Source: CAKSQL01 sp045649415 (GTDB lineage: Bacteria; Bacillota; Clostridia; UBA1381). From it: a stretch of DNA of 44,585 bases. The notes under the pieces were generated by a model that was not told the DNA's origin, did no database searches, and saw nothing but the letters and a program-made list of their open reading frames with translations. The DNA is taken from assembly GCA_045649415.1 (NCBI GenBank), contig JAZRPY010000016.1, forward strand, positions 1 through 44,585, read 5' to 3'. A program made the position numbers and the translations under genes. Numbering within the stretch: position 1 is the stretch's first letter; each line of letters starts with the position of its first letter. Shown here piece by piece: positions 7,747 to 15,611 of this stretch.

Positions 7747-8427
7747 ATGGAAAGAAAAGAACAAGCAAAAAATCAGTTAAAAAAGATGCTAAAAGAGATG
7801 TCTGGTGAGTCTGTTGAGGAAAATATAGGTAAGCTTCAGCAAATTATGGCATATTACAGGTGTGCTATTTTAGAGGTAGAAACAAAACTGAAGGTTTTAA
7901 ATGAGCAATTCTCTTTAGAGAATGAAAGAAATCCTATTGAGAGTATAAGAACAAGAGTGAAATCTCCTGATAGTATAATTGAAAAGCTGGGGAGAAAAAA
8001 TATTCCTATCAGCTTAAAGGCAATTGCAGAGGACTTGAACGATATTGCAGGCGTGAGAGTTATATGCTCCTTTGTTGATGACATCTATATGATAGCTGAA
8101 AGTTTGAAAAGACAGGATGATATCGTTGTTTTAGAGGTGAAGGATTATATAAAAAATCCCAAGCCAAATGGCTACAGAAGTCTGCATCTTATTATTGAAA
8201 TTCCCATTTTCCTTCTTGACGAAAAGAAGAAAATGAAGGTGGAAATTCAATTGAGAACAATTGCTATGGAGTTCTGGGCAAATCTTGAGCATAAGCTAAG
8301 ATACAAGAAGAACTTAGACGAGGCATTAGAAGAAAGAATTGCAGAGGAATTAAAAAAGTGTGCAGATATGAGTGCCACTCTTGATATAAAAATGCAGAAT
8401 ATCAAGGACGAAATTGATAAAGAATGA
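7747..8427 (+). CDS. Small alarmone synthetase (RelQ/YjbM-type)
   Basis: Single-domain (p)ppGpp synthetase of 226 aa without HD hydrolase, TGS or ACT domains, as in the RelP/RelQ families. It transfers pyrophosphate from ATP to GDP or GTP. RelA-synthetase motifs are present: SIIEKLGRK, LNDIAGVRVICSFVDD, KNPKPNGYRSLH, VEIQLRT, and MEFWANLEHKLRYKK. ATG 7747 is preferred to 7726 or 7732 because GGAGAG lies just upstream. Stringent-response signalling next to methylglyoxal synthase and pyrophosphatase suggests a metabolic-stress cluster, but this is inference. Confidence 0.88.
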   Translation: MERKEQAKNQLKKMLKEMSGESVEENIGKLQQIMAYYRCAILEVETKLKVLNEQFSLENERNPIESIRTRVKSPDSIIEKLGRKNIPISLKAIAEDLNDIAGVRVICSFVDDIYMIAESLKRQDDIVVLEVKDYIKNPKPNGYRSLHLIIEIPIFLLDEKKKMKVEIQLRTIAMEFWANLEHKLRYKKNLDEALEERIAEELKKCADMSATLDIKMQNIKDEIDKE

Positions 8428-8442
8428 GGAGATATTTAATAA

Positions 8443-9267
8443 ATGATAGAGCAGTTTGAGGGTGTTCTGATTTGCACAGATTTGGACGGAACACTTCTAA
8501 AAAATGATAAGACTATATCAAAAAAGAATAAGGATGCCATTGAATTTTTTAAAGAAAATGGTGGTAGCTTCACCTTTGTTACAGGGCGTATGCCATACAC
8601 AACCGACTACTATGTGAATGAGGTAAAGCCAAATGTTCCCATCGGTTGCATAAATGGTGGTGGCGTATATAATATTGAGAAGAAATGCTATGAATGGGTT
8701 AAATGTCTTCCCAAAGAGGCAGCAATATTATTAGAATATGTGGAGGAGATGATGCCTGACATAGGCTATCAGGCAAACACCGAGGACGGCATTTATTTTT
8801 GCAAGGATAATGAGGCAATGAAATGGTTCAGGAAGCTGACCGCCACTCCTGAGAATTTTTGTAGTTACAAGGATATTGAAAAGGATTTGTTAAAGGTAGT
8901 GTATGGTGACTTGGACGAAGTAAGACTCTTAAGGGTTGCAGAGCTTTTAAATAACCACCCTATTGCCCACAAATTTGATTTTGTGCGTTCCGAGGCAAGA
9001 TTATATGAAATTTTACCCAAAGGAATAACAAAAGCGTCTGCACTTTGCAAGCTGGTGGAGATTTTAGGAATTAACAAAAGAAGAACTGTAGCAATTGGTG
9101 ACTACTATAACGACATTGAAATGGTGAAGGAGGCAGGTGTCGGCGTTGCAGTGGCAAATGCCTGTGAGGAGCTTAAAAAAGTGGCAGATTATATAACTGT
9201 GACCAACGAGGAGGACGCAATTGCAAAAGTGATTGAGGATATATATTCGGGAAAAATAAGCTTTTAA
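8443..9267 (+). CDS. Cof-type HAD-superfamily phosphatase
   Basis: 274-aa Cof/YidA-like HAD hydrolase (subfamily IIB). Motif I is CTDLDGTLL with the nucleophilic aspartate near residue 12. Motif II threonine is in FVTGRMP. Motif III/IV is KGITKASAL followed by AIGDYYNDIEMV. The cap domain sits between motifs II and III. Members dephosphorylate sugar phosphates, FMN or other small metabolites; the substrate is not predictable here. It follows the alarmone synthetase by 15 bases with AGGAG, and ends at a bidirectional terminator, so it closes the operon. Confidence 0.88.
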   Translation: MIEQFEGVLICTDLDGTLLKNDKTISKKNKDAIEFFKENGGSFTFVTGRMPYTTDYYVNEVKPNVPIGCINGGGVYNIEKKCYEWVKCLPKEAAILLEYVEEMMPDIGYQANTEDGIYFCKDNEAMKWFRKLTATPENFCSYKDIEKDLLKVVYGDLDEVRLLRVAELLNNHPIAHKFDFVRSEARLYEILPKGITKASALCKLVEILGINKRRTVAIGDYYNDIEMVKEAGVGVAVANACEELKKVADYITVTNEEDAIAKVIEDIYSGKISF

Positions 9268-9270
9268 ATA

Positions 9271-9307
9271 AAAATAGTGTGAATTTCAATTCACACTATT
9301 TTTTTAT
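9271..9307. terminator. Bidirectional terminator
   Basis: The 14-bp stem AAATAGTGTGAATT / AATTCACACTATTT has T-runs on its right and A-runs on its left. It serves the convergent HAD and folA transcripts. Confidence 0.9.
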
Positions 9308-9786
9308 TTTCTCTTGTATGTGCAGAAATTCAAGCTATATCCGTTATCTTCAATTTCCTCAGAAATTTCAGACAATTCCCAGTCGGAAAGCTCATCAAGA
9401 TTCGGGAAGAATTTGTCTGAATCCTTGTGACTGTCCACCTTGGTGATATATGCCAGGTCGCAATTCTCTAAAAACATATTATAGATTGCCTCGCCACCAA
9501 TAATGAAAACATAATCATTTCCCTCAACAAGCTTTAATACTTCCTCTTTGGAATGACACACCAAAACATTTTCTCTTTCAAAATCCTTGTCCCTTGTAAC
9601 CACTATATTAACTCTGTTTTTAAGTGCTGCTCCGTTGGGGAAGGAGTCAAGAGTTTTTCTGCCCATAACAACAGTTGCACCCTTGGTGGTTTCACGGAAG
9701 AATTTCATATCCTGAGGAATGGAGAAGAGAAGGTCGTTGTCCTTACCGATACCCCAATCCTTGCTCACAGCTGCAATCATTTTCAT
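9304..9786 (-). CDS. folA: Dihydrofolate reductase
   Basis: Reduces dihydrofolate with NADPH, regenerating the cofactor used up by thymidylate synthase. 160 aa, normal length. Motifs: MIAAVSKDWGIGKDNDLLF, VVMGRKTLDSFPNGA with the NADPH-binding segment, and VFIIGGEAIYNMFL. AAAGGA lies upstream of the ATG. It follows thyA by 17 bases on the same strand, forming the classical thyA-folA pair. Confidence 0.95.
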   Translation of the reverse strand: MKMIAAVSKDWGIGKDNDLLFSIPQDMKFFRETTKGATVVMGRKTLDSFPNGAALKNRVNIVVTRDKDFERENVLVCHSKEEVLKLVEGNDYVFIIGGEAIYNMFLENCDLAYITKVDSHKDSDKFFPNLDELSDWELSEISEEIEDNGYSLNFCTYKRK

Positions 9787-9803
9787 AGCTTAGTTATCCT
9801 TTC

Positions 9804-10634
9804 TTATATAGCGACAGGAATTTTTTCCAAAAGCTCGTGGAATTCATAGCCCTCAAGACGATAGCTATCCTTAGTGAACTTATAAAAATCCGTGTTATCA
9901 TCAGTCTTAACAAGCTTTGGTGCATCATATGGAGTGCGTGCAATAATTTCTTCCACTATTGGAATATGTCTGTCATATATATGAGCGTCTGCAATCACAT
10001 GCACAAGCTCACCCACCTCCAAGCCTGATGCATCAGCCATCATATGCATCAAAACTGCATATTGGCACACATTCCAGTTGTTTGCAGTTAGCATATCCTG
10101 TGACCTTTGATTTAAAATACCATTCAAGGTCTTGCCACTCACATTGAAGGTCATAGAATAAGCACAAGGGTAAAGGCTCATCTCTGATAAGTCGTGGTGG
10201 TTATAGATATTAGTCATAATTCGTCTGCTCTGGGGATTGTTTTTAAGGTCGAATAACACTCTGTCAACCTGGTCAAAATCCCCTTCCTTATAGCGATGCT
10301 TAACACCTAACTGATATCCGTATGCCTTGCCTATTGAGCCTTCCTCGTTTGCCCATTGGTCCCAGATGTGACTCGATAATTCCTTTATATTATTGGACTT
10401 TTTCTGCCATATCCATAATAACTCATCAACTGCACTCTTGAAGGCGGTACGACGAATGGTGAGAATAGGAAATTCCTCCTTCAAATTGTACCTATTAACA
10501 ACTCCGAATTTTTTAACTGTGTGGGCAGGAGCACCATCGTCCCAACAAGGACGGACATCAAGCTCGGTGTCCCAATAGCCATTCTTTATAATATCTTCGC
10601 AATTTTCAATAAATTTTATATCCGCATAGCTCAT
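9804..10634 (-). CDS. thyA: Thymidylate synthase
   Basis: Methylates dUMP to dTMP using methylene-tetrahydrofolate (classical, flavin-independent ThyA). 276 aa. The catalytic cysteine is Cys157 in LYPCAYSM. RRTAFKSAVDELLWIWQ (phosphate-binding side), LNQRSQDM, NNWNVCQYAVLMHMMA and HVIADAHIYDRH are all typical. It uses the SLYPCAYS variant rather than the common LPPCH, as in one known branch of ThyA enzymes. A promoter lies upstream at 10673-10701 and folA follows. The gene is divergent from spmA. Confidence 0.93.
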   Translation of the reverse strand: MSYADIKFIENCEDIIKNGYWDTELDVRPCWDDGAPAHTVKKFGVVNRYNLKEEFPILTIRRTAFKSAVDELLWIWQKKSNNIKELSSHIWDQWANEEGSIGKAYGYQLGVKHRYKEGDFDQVDRVLFDLKNNPQSRRIMTNIYNHHDLSEMSLYPCAYSMTFNVSGKTLNGILNQRSQDMLTANNWNVCQYAVLMHMMADASGLEVGELVHVIADAHIYDRHIPIVEEIIARTPYDAPKLVKTDDNTDFYKFTKDSYRLEGYEFHELLEKIPVAI

Positions 10635-10672
10635 AATCAGTTAGTCCTTTTCATATATTTTTTCTTACTGAT

Positions 10673-10701
10673 ATTTTATCATAATCGAAGAAATTTATCA
10701 A
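10673..10701 (-). promoter_or_regulatory. Promoter of thyA-folA
   Basis: On the minus strand TTGATA, a 17-base spacer and TAAAAT lie about 40 bases before the thyA start. I saw no clear sporulation-sigma promoter for spmA on the other strand. Confidence 0.65.
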
Positions 10702-10747
10702 TAGATATTTATAAAATGATTACGGATTATGAAACGGGGGATTTTTA

Positions 10748-11338
10748 GTGAATTATCTTTGGGCAATAATGCTTACAGTATCAATTATATGTTCATTTTT
10801 TGTGGGTAATCCTCAAGAGGTTTTAAGTGAGGGAATAAATGCTGCAGAGGACTCGGTTGCAACAGTTTTTTCTATTGGTGCTATGATGTGCTTCTGGTCG
10901 GGGATTTTAAAAATTGCAGAGGAGGGTGGCATCAACAAAAAACTTGAGCATCTGTTGAGCCCTGTTGTATATAGACTTTTTCCAAAGCTCGAAAGGGGAG
11001 GAAGGGCATCCTTAAAAATTGCCGCTAATATAGGTGCAAATCTTTTGGGTATGGGAAATGCTGCAACGCCTGCAGGAATTGATGCTATGACCGAGCTTGA
11101 CAGAATAAATAAAAAGCCGTATGAGCCATCTGAGGAGATGTGTATATTCACAGTTATGAATACAGCGTCACTGCAGATAATTCCAACAACTGTGATTTCC
11201 ATAAGAAGCCTGTCAGGCTCCGTGAATCCATCAGAAATCCTGATTCCTGTTTGGATTTGCTCGGCGCTTTCTATGACATTGGCAATTCTCAGTATGAAAA
11301 TAATATTAAAGTATTCAAACAGGAGAAACATGTTATGA
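10748..11338 (+). CDS. spmA: Spore maturation protein A
   Basis: Membrane protein of the nucleoside-recognition (Gate) family, needed with SpmB for full dehydration of the spore core in Bacillus and Clostridium. 196 aa. There are several hydrophobic segments (about 3-22, 42-55, 150-185) and the family sequences GAMMCFWSGILKIAEEGG and ANLLGMGNAATPAGI. The start is GTG with GGGGG upstream; no better ATG fits. The stop overlaps the spmB start by four bases (ATGA), so translation is coupled. Presence of this pair indicates an endospore former. Confidence 0.92.
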   Translation: MNYLWAIMLTVSIICSFFVGNPQEVLSEGINAAEDSVATVFSIGAMMCFWSGILKIAEEGGINKKLEHLLSPVVYRLFPKLERGGRASLKIAANIGANLLGMGNAATPAGIDAMTELDRINKKPYEPSEEMCIFTVMNTASLQIIPTTVISIRSLSGSVNPSEILIPVWICSALSMTLAILSMKIILKYSNRRNML

Positions 11339-11841
11339 CAGGCTATATTATCCCCTCGGTAGTTCTTGGCATTCTTTTATTTTCACTAAGGAAAACCCAA
11401 GTTTATAAAAGCTTCACAGATGGGGTGGAAAAGGGAGCAAAAACCACACTTGGAATTTTTCCTGCCATACTATCTATTATGGTGGCAACAAGAATGCTTG
11501 AAGCATCGGGGGCATTTGATTTTTTATTAAAGCTTCTATCCCCTGTGACCGAGCTTTTTGATATTCCAAAGGAGATTATGCCCCTTGCAATTGTAAGACC
11601 GATGTCGGGAGGAGCAGCTCTTGGAATATTTGAAAATATCATAAAGGAATATGGTGCCGACAGTGAGTCGGGAAGGATAGCATCAATGCTTATGGGCTCA
11701 ACTGAAACCACCTTTTATGCGCTTATGGTATATTTTAAAAACACAAGGGTAAAATACACAAAAAAGATAATTCCTGCTGCCCTTATTGGTGATATTGTAG
11801 GATTGCTTGGGTCAGTTTGGGTGTATAAGATAATTTTTTAA
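11335..11841 (+). CDS. spmB: Spore maturation protein B
   Basis: Partner of SpmA, 168 aa, same Gate superfamily. Membrane segments are at about 5-20, 40-62 and 140-165. The conserved core is LAIVRPMSGGAALGIFENI with STETTFYALMVYF. The ATG at 11335 is chosen because AGGAG precedes it and it overlaps the spmA stop as ATGA. Open frame exists further upstream but would run inside spmA. Confidence 0.92.
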   Translation: MTGYIIPSVVLGILLFSLRKTQVYKSFTDGVEKGAKTTLGIFPAILSIMVATRMLEASGAFDFLLKLLSPVTELFDIPKEIMPLAIVRPMSGGAALGIFENIIKEYGADSESGRIASMLMGSTETTFYALMVYFKNTRVKYTKKIIPAALIGDIVGLLGSVWVYKIIF

Positions 11842-11870
11842 CAATATTTCACTATATTAGAAAAAAAATC

Positions 11871-11899
11871 TTGAAAAAAAGGGGAAAATGAGGTACAAT
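11871..11899 (+). promoter_or_regulatory. Promoter of the pgk operon
   Basis: TTGAAA, a 17-base spacer and TACAAT lie 61 bases upstream of pgk. Confidence 0.7.
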
Positions 11900-11914
11900 A
11901 TATAAAGATAAATA

Positions 11915-11934
11915 TGCTCTTTTTTTAAAGAGCA
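11915..11934 (+). promoter_or_regulatory. 5'-leader hairpin of pgk mRNA
   Basis: TGCTCTTT-TTTT-AAAGAGCA is a perfect 8-bp hairpin close to the expected transcript 5' end. It may stabilise the message. No T-run follows, so it is not a terminator. Confidence 0.45.
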
Positions 11935-11960
11935 ATAAAAATATAAGGAGTGTAGATAAT

Positions 11961-13157
11961 ATGTTAAACAAAAAGAGTATCGAGGATATCCAGGTAAAAG
12001 GTGAAAAGGTTTTAGTTCGTTGCGATTTCAATGTTCCATTGGACGAGAACAGAAATATCACAGACGAAACAAGAATTGACGGTGCATTGCCAACAATCAA
12101 GTATTTAATCGACAATGGTGCAAAGGTTATACTTTGCTCACATATGGGTAAGCCAAAGGGTGAGCCTAAGCCTGAGCTTTCATTGGCACCTGTTGCTAAG
12201 AAGCTTTCAGAAAAATTAGGTAAGGAAATTGTGTTTGCAGCAGACGACAATGTTGTTGGTGAGAATGCAAAGAATGCAGTTAGCAAAATGGCAGAGGGTG
12301 ATGTTGTTTTATTGGAAAACACCCGTTATCGTGCAGAGGAAACAAAGAATGTGGATGCATTCAGTGAGGAATTAGCTTCATTGGCAGATGTGTTTGTGAA
12401 CGACGCATTTGGTACTGCTCACAGAGCACATTGCTCAAATGTTGGCGTAACAAAGTATCTTGATACTGCTGCTGCAGGCTACTTAATCCAAAAGGAAATT
12501 GAGTTCCTTGGAAATGCAGTTAACAACCCTGTAAGACCCTGTGTTGCTATTTTGGGTGGTTCAAAGGTATCATCAAAGATTTCAGTCATCAACAATCTTT
12601 TGGATAAGGTTGATACATTGATTATCGGTGGTGGTATGGCATACACCTTTATGAAGGCTATGGGCGACGAGGTTGGTGACTCATTGTTAGAGGCTGACTA
12701 TATCGACTATGCAAAGGAAATGATGGCTAAAGCAGAAACCAAGGGCGTTAAGCTTTTAATCCCTGTTGACACAGTTGTTGCAAAGGATTTTGCAAACGAT
12801 GCAGAGCACAAAACTGTTAAGCGTGGTGGTATTGAAGCAGGCTGGCAGGGCCTTGATATCGGTGAGGAAACAATCAAGCTATATTCAGAGGCTATCAAGT
12901 CTGCAAAAACTGTTGTATGGAATGGACCTATGGGCGTGTTCGAAATGCCTAACTTTGCAAAGGGTACAAATGCAATTGCACAGGTTCTTGCTCAAATTGA
13001 TGCAGTTACAATTATCGGTGGTGGCGACAGTGTTGCTGCAGTAAATCAGGCAGGCTTAGGCGATAAGATGTCACACATTTCAACAGGTGGCGGTGCTTCA
13101 TTGGAATTCTTAGAGGGTAAGGACCTTCCTGGTATAGTTGCATTGAACGATAAATAA
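11961..13157 (+). CDS. pgk: Phosphoglycerate kinase
   Basis: Makes ATP from 1,3-bisphosphoglycerate in glycolysis. 398 aa, standard length. Motifs: VRCDFNVPLDENR (substrate site), SHMGKPKGEPKPELSLAPVA, NTRYRAEETKN, ILGGSKVSSKI, and the nucleotide-binding GPMGVFEM and GGGDSVAAV. AAGGAG lies ten bases upstream. It is first of a pgk-tpiA-gpmI operon; gapA is not adjacent. Codon bias (strong use of GGT, GCA, AAG) fits high expression. Confidence 0.97.
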   Translation: MLNKKSIEDIQVKGEKVLVRCDFNVPLDENRNITDETRIDGALPTIKYLIDNGAKVILCSHMGKPKGEPKPELSLAPVAKKLSEKLGKEIVFAADDNVVGENAKNAVSKMAEGDVVLLENTRYRAEETKNVDAFSEELASLADVFVNDAFGTAHRAHCSNVGVTKYLDTAAAGYLIQKEIEFLGNAVNNPVRPCVAILGGSKVSSKISVINNLLDKVDTLIIGGGMAYTFMKAMGDEVGDSLLEADYIDYAKEMMAKAETKGVKLLIPVDTVVAKDFANDAEHKTVKRGGIEAGWQGLDIGEETIKLYSEAIKSAKTVVWNGPMGVFEMPNFAKGTNAIAQVLAQIDAVTIIGGGDSVAAVNQAGLGDKMSHISTGGGASLEFLEGKDLPGIVALNDK

Positions 13158-13183
13158 TAGGATTTGGGAAAGGAAAGATAAAA

Positions 13184-13936
13184 ATGGGTAAGTATATAAT
13201 TGCAGGAAACTGGAAAATGAATAAGCTTCCATCAGAAACCTACGATTTCGTAAAATCTGTTGCAGAGGCTACAAAGGATGCAACCTGTGAGGTTGTTTGT
13301 TGCACACCATATGTGTGTCTTTCAGAAGCAGTAAGAGCTGCTAAGGGCACAAATGTTAAAATCGGTGCTGAAAATCTTCACTTTAAGGATAGTGGAGCTT
13401 TCACAGGTGAGGTAAGTGCAGATATGCTTTTAGACCTTGGTGTTGAGTATGTTATCATTGGTCACTCAGAAAGAAGAGAGTATTTTGCAGAAACTGATGA
13501 AACTGTAAACATAAAAGCCAAGAAGGCATTGGAAAAGGGACTTATTCCAATCGTTTGTGTAGGTGAGAGCTTAGAGCAAAGAGAAGCAGGAATAACTATG
13601 GATTTGATTGCAATCCAGATTAAAAAGGCATTTGCAGGCATTGAGGCTGCTGATGCTAAAAAGGTTGTCATTGCATATGAGCCAATCTGGGCTATCGGCA
13701 CAGGCAAGACTGCAACTGCAGAGCAAGCAGAAGAGGTTTGTGGTGGTATCAGAAAGATTATTGCAGAGCTATACTGCGAAAAGTGTTCAAAGGAATTCAC
13801 CATCCAATATGGTGGAAGTATGAATGCAGCAAATGCAGCAGAGCTTTTAGCTAAGGAAAATATTGACGGTGGCTTGATTGGTGGAGCATCACTAAAGGCT
13901 CCTGATTTTGCAACAATCACATTAGCTGCAAAATAA
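13184..13936 (+). CDS. tpiA: Triose-phosphate isomerase
   Basis: Interconverts dihydroxyacetone phosphate and glyceraldehyde 3-phosphate. 250 aa. Catalytic residues are visible: Asn/Lys in AGNWKMNK, His in IIGHSERREYF, and Glu in AYEPIWAIGTGKTAT. The phosphate loop is QYGGSMNAAN and GGLIGGASL. It lies 26 bases after pgk, with GGAAAGG as ribosome site, and is followed by an intercistronic hairpin. Confidence 0.97.
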   Translation: MGKYIIAGNWKMNKLPSETYDFVKSVAEATKDATCEVVCCTPYVCLSEAVRAAKGTNVKIGAENLHFKDSGAFTGEVSADMLLDLGVEYVIIGHSERREYFAETDETVNIKAKKALEKGLIPIVCVGESLEQREAGITMDLIAIQIKKAFAGIEAADAKKVVIAYEPIWAIGTGKTATAEQAEEVCGGIRKIIAELYCEKCSKEFTIQYGGSMNAANAAELLAKENIDGGLIGGASLKAPDFATITLAAK

Positions 13937-13952
13937 TATAAGTTACAAAAAA

Positions 13953-13985
13953 CGAGGTTGTTTCAAAGCTATGGAAACAACCTCG
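13953..13985 (+). promoter_or_regulatory. Perfect intercistronic hairpin, tpiA-gpmI
   Basis: CGAGGTTGTTTC pairs perfectly with GAAACAACCTCG (12 bp) around a 9-base loop. Only AAAAC and no T-run follows, so it is more likely an mRNA stability or processing element, or a weak attenuator, than a full terminator. Confidence 0.7.
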
Positions 13986-14014
13986 AAAACTATAAAAAAG
14001 GAAGGATAAATAGT

Positions 14015-15562
14015 ATGGCAAAAAATCCTGTTGCCTTAATCATATTAGATGGTTTCGGCTTAAATGATTCAACAGAGGGAAATGCAATTAAAGCTGCAAA
14101 TACCCCGAATATTGATAAGTATTTTAACAATTATTCAAACACAATCCTTTATGCAAGTGGTATGAGTGTTGGTCTTCCTGACGGACAGATGGGTAATTCT
14201 GAGGTGGGACATACAAATATTGGTGCAGGAAGAGTTGTATATCAGGAATTGACAAGAATAACCAAGTCTATTTCAGACGGAGATTTCTTCTCAAATGAGG
14301 GCTTGATGGGTGCAGTCAATAATTGTAAGGCTAACAATTCTGCATTGCATTTTGTTGGGTTGTTGTCCGATGGTGGTGTGCATAGTCACATTGAGCATTT
14401 GTTCGGACTTGTTGAATTGGCTCGTAAAAATGGCTTGGAAAAGGTATATATCCATTGTGTTATGGACGGTAGAGATGTATCACCTACATCAGGCATTGAC
14501 TTTATAAAAGCATTGCAGGAAAAGTTATCATCCATAGGCGTTGGCAAAATTGCAACAGTTATGGGAAGATACTATGCAATGGACCGTGACACCAACTGGG
14601 ACAGAGTTGTCAAGGCGTATAATGCAATGGTTAAGGGTGAAGGTGAAAGAGTTGAAAACCCTGAAGCTGCAGTTTTGAAGTCCTATGAAACCAAGGATGA
14701 AAACGGAAGCCTTTTAACTGACGAATTTATAAGACCTATTGTTGTGATGGAAAATGGCGAGCCTGTTGCAAAGGTGCAGGAAAATGACTCAATTGTATGC
14801 TTCAATTTCCGTCCCGACAGAGCAAGAGAAATAACAAGATGCTTTGTTGATGATGAATTCAAGGGCTTTGAAAGAGAAAGAATTCCCGTTCACTATGTGT
14901 GTATGACTCAATATGATGCAAGTATGCCCAATGTGGATGTTGCATTCAAGCCACAAAAGCTCACAAACACCTTTGGAGAATATATTTCAAAGAAGGGCTT
15001 AAAGCAGTTGAGAATTGCAGAAACAGAGAAGTATGCCCATGTTACCTTCTTCTTCAATGGTGGAGTTGAGGCAGTTTATGAGGGTGAGGACAGACAGCTT
15101 ATTCCATCACCCAAGGTTGCAACCTATGATATGCAGCCTGAAATGAGCGCCTATCCTGTGGCAGAGGCGTGTGTGGATTTAATAAACAAGGATAAGTATG
15201 ATTGCATAATCCTGAACTTTGCTAACTGCGATATGGTAGGTCACACAGGTGTTTTGTCGGCAGCAATCAAGGCAGTTGAAGCAGTTGACGAGTGTTTGGG
15301 CAAGGTAGTGGATGCACTTATGGCTAAGGATGCAAAAATCCTTATCACTGCAGACCATGGAAATGCAGATTGTATGATAGACGCTCAAACAAAGGATGTG
15401 TTCACAGCTCACACAACAAACCCTGTACCATTGATTGTTATGGGAGCAGGGGATGTGAAGCTCAAAAAGGGTAAGCTTGCAGATTTAGCTCCAACAATGT
15501 TGGATTTGATGGGCTTGGATAAGCCTGAGGAAATGACAGGGGAAAGCCTGATAGAAAGATAA
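14015..15562 (+). CDS. gpmI: Phosphoglycerate mutase, cofactor-independent
   Basis: Mn-dependent interconversion of 3- and 2-phosphoglycerate; alkaline-phosphatase superfamily. 515 aa. First metal motif is ALIILDGFG; the phosphoserine segment is MGNSEVGHTNIGAGRVVYQ; NFRPDRARE and ADHGNADCM with HTTNPVPLIV complete the active site. ATG 14015 is chosen because GGAAGGA lies just upstream and the protein then opens with MAKNPVALIILDGFG. A longer frame from 13958 begins within the hairpin and is unlikely to be used. Confidence 0.95.
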   Translation: MAKNPVALIILDGFGLNDSTEGNAIKAANTPNIDKYFNNYSNTILYASGMSVGLPDGQMGNSEVGHTNIGAGRVVYQELTRITKSISDGDFFSNEGLMGAVNNCKANNSALHFVGLLSDGGVHSHIEHLFGLVELARKNGLEKVYIHCVMDGRDVSPTSGIDFIKALQEKLSSIGVGKIATVMGRYYAMDRDTNWDRVVKAYNAMVKGEGERVENPEAAVLKSYETKDENGSLLTDEFIRPIVVMENGEPVAKVQENDSIVCFNFRPDRAREITRCFVDDEFKGFERERIPVHYVCMTQYDASMPNVDVAFKPQKLTNTFGEYISKKGLKQLRIAETEKYAHVTFFFNGGVEAVYEGEDRQLIPSPKVATYDMQPEMSAYPVAEACVDLINKDKYDCIILNFANCDMVGHTGVLSAAIKAVEAVDECLGKVVDALMAKDAKILITADHGNADCMIDAQTKDVFTAHTTNPVPLIVMGAGDVKLKKGKLADLAPTMLDLMGLDKPEEMTGESLIER

Positions 15563-15611
15563 GCAGAAGCCTTTATAAGTTCAGTTTTATTTATAAATTA
15601 AGGAGGCAGTT

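Noticed and set aside
10640..10747. Sporulation sigma-E or sigma-G promoter before spmA
   Set aside because: No convincing match to either consensus.
13958..14014. Longer N-terminus for gpmI
   Set aside because: It would start inside a hairpin and before the ribosome site; MAKNPVALIILDGFG is the family start.
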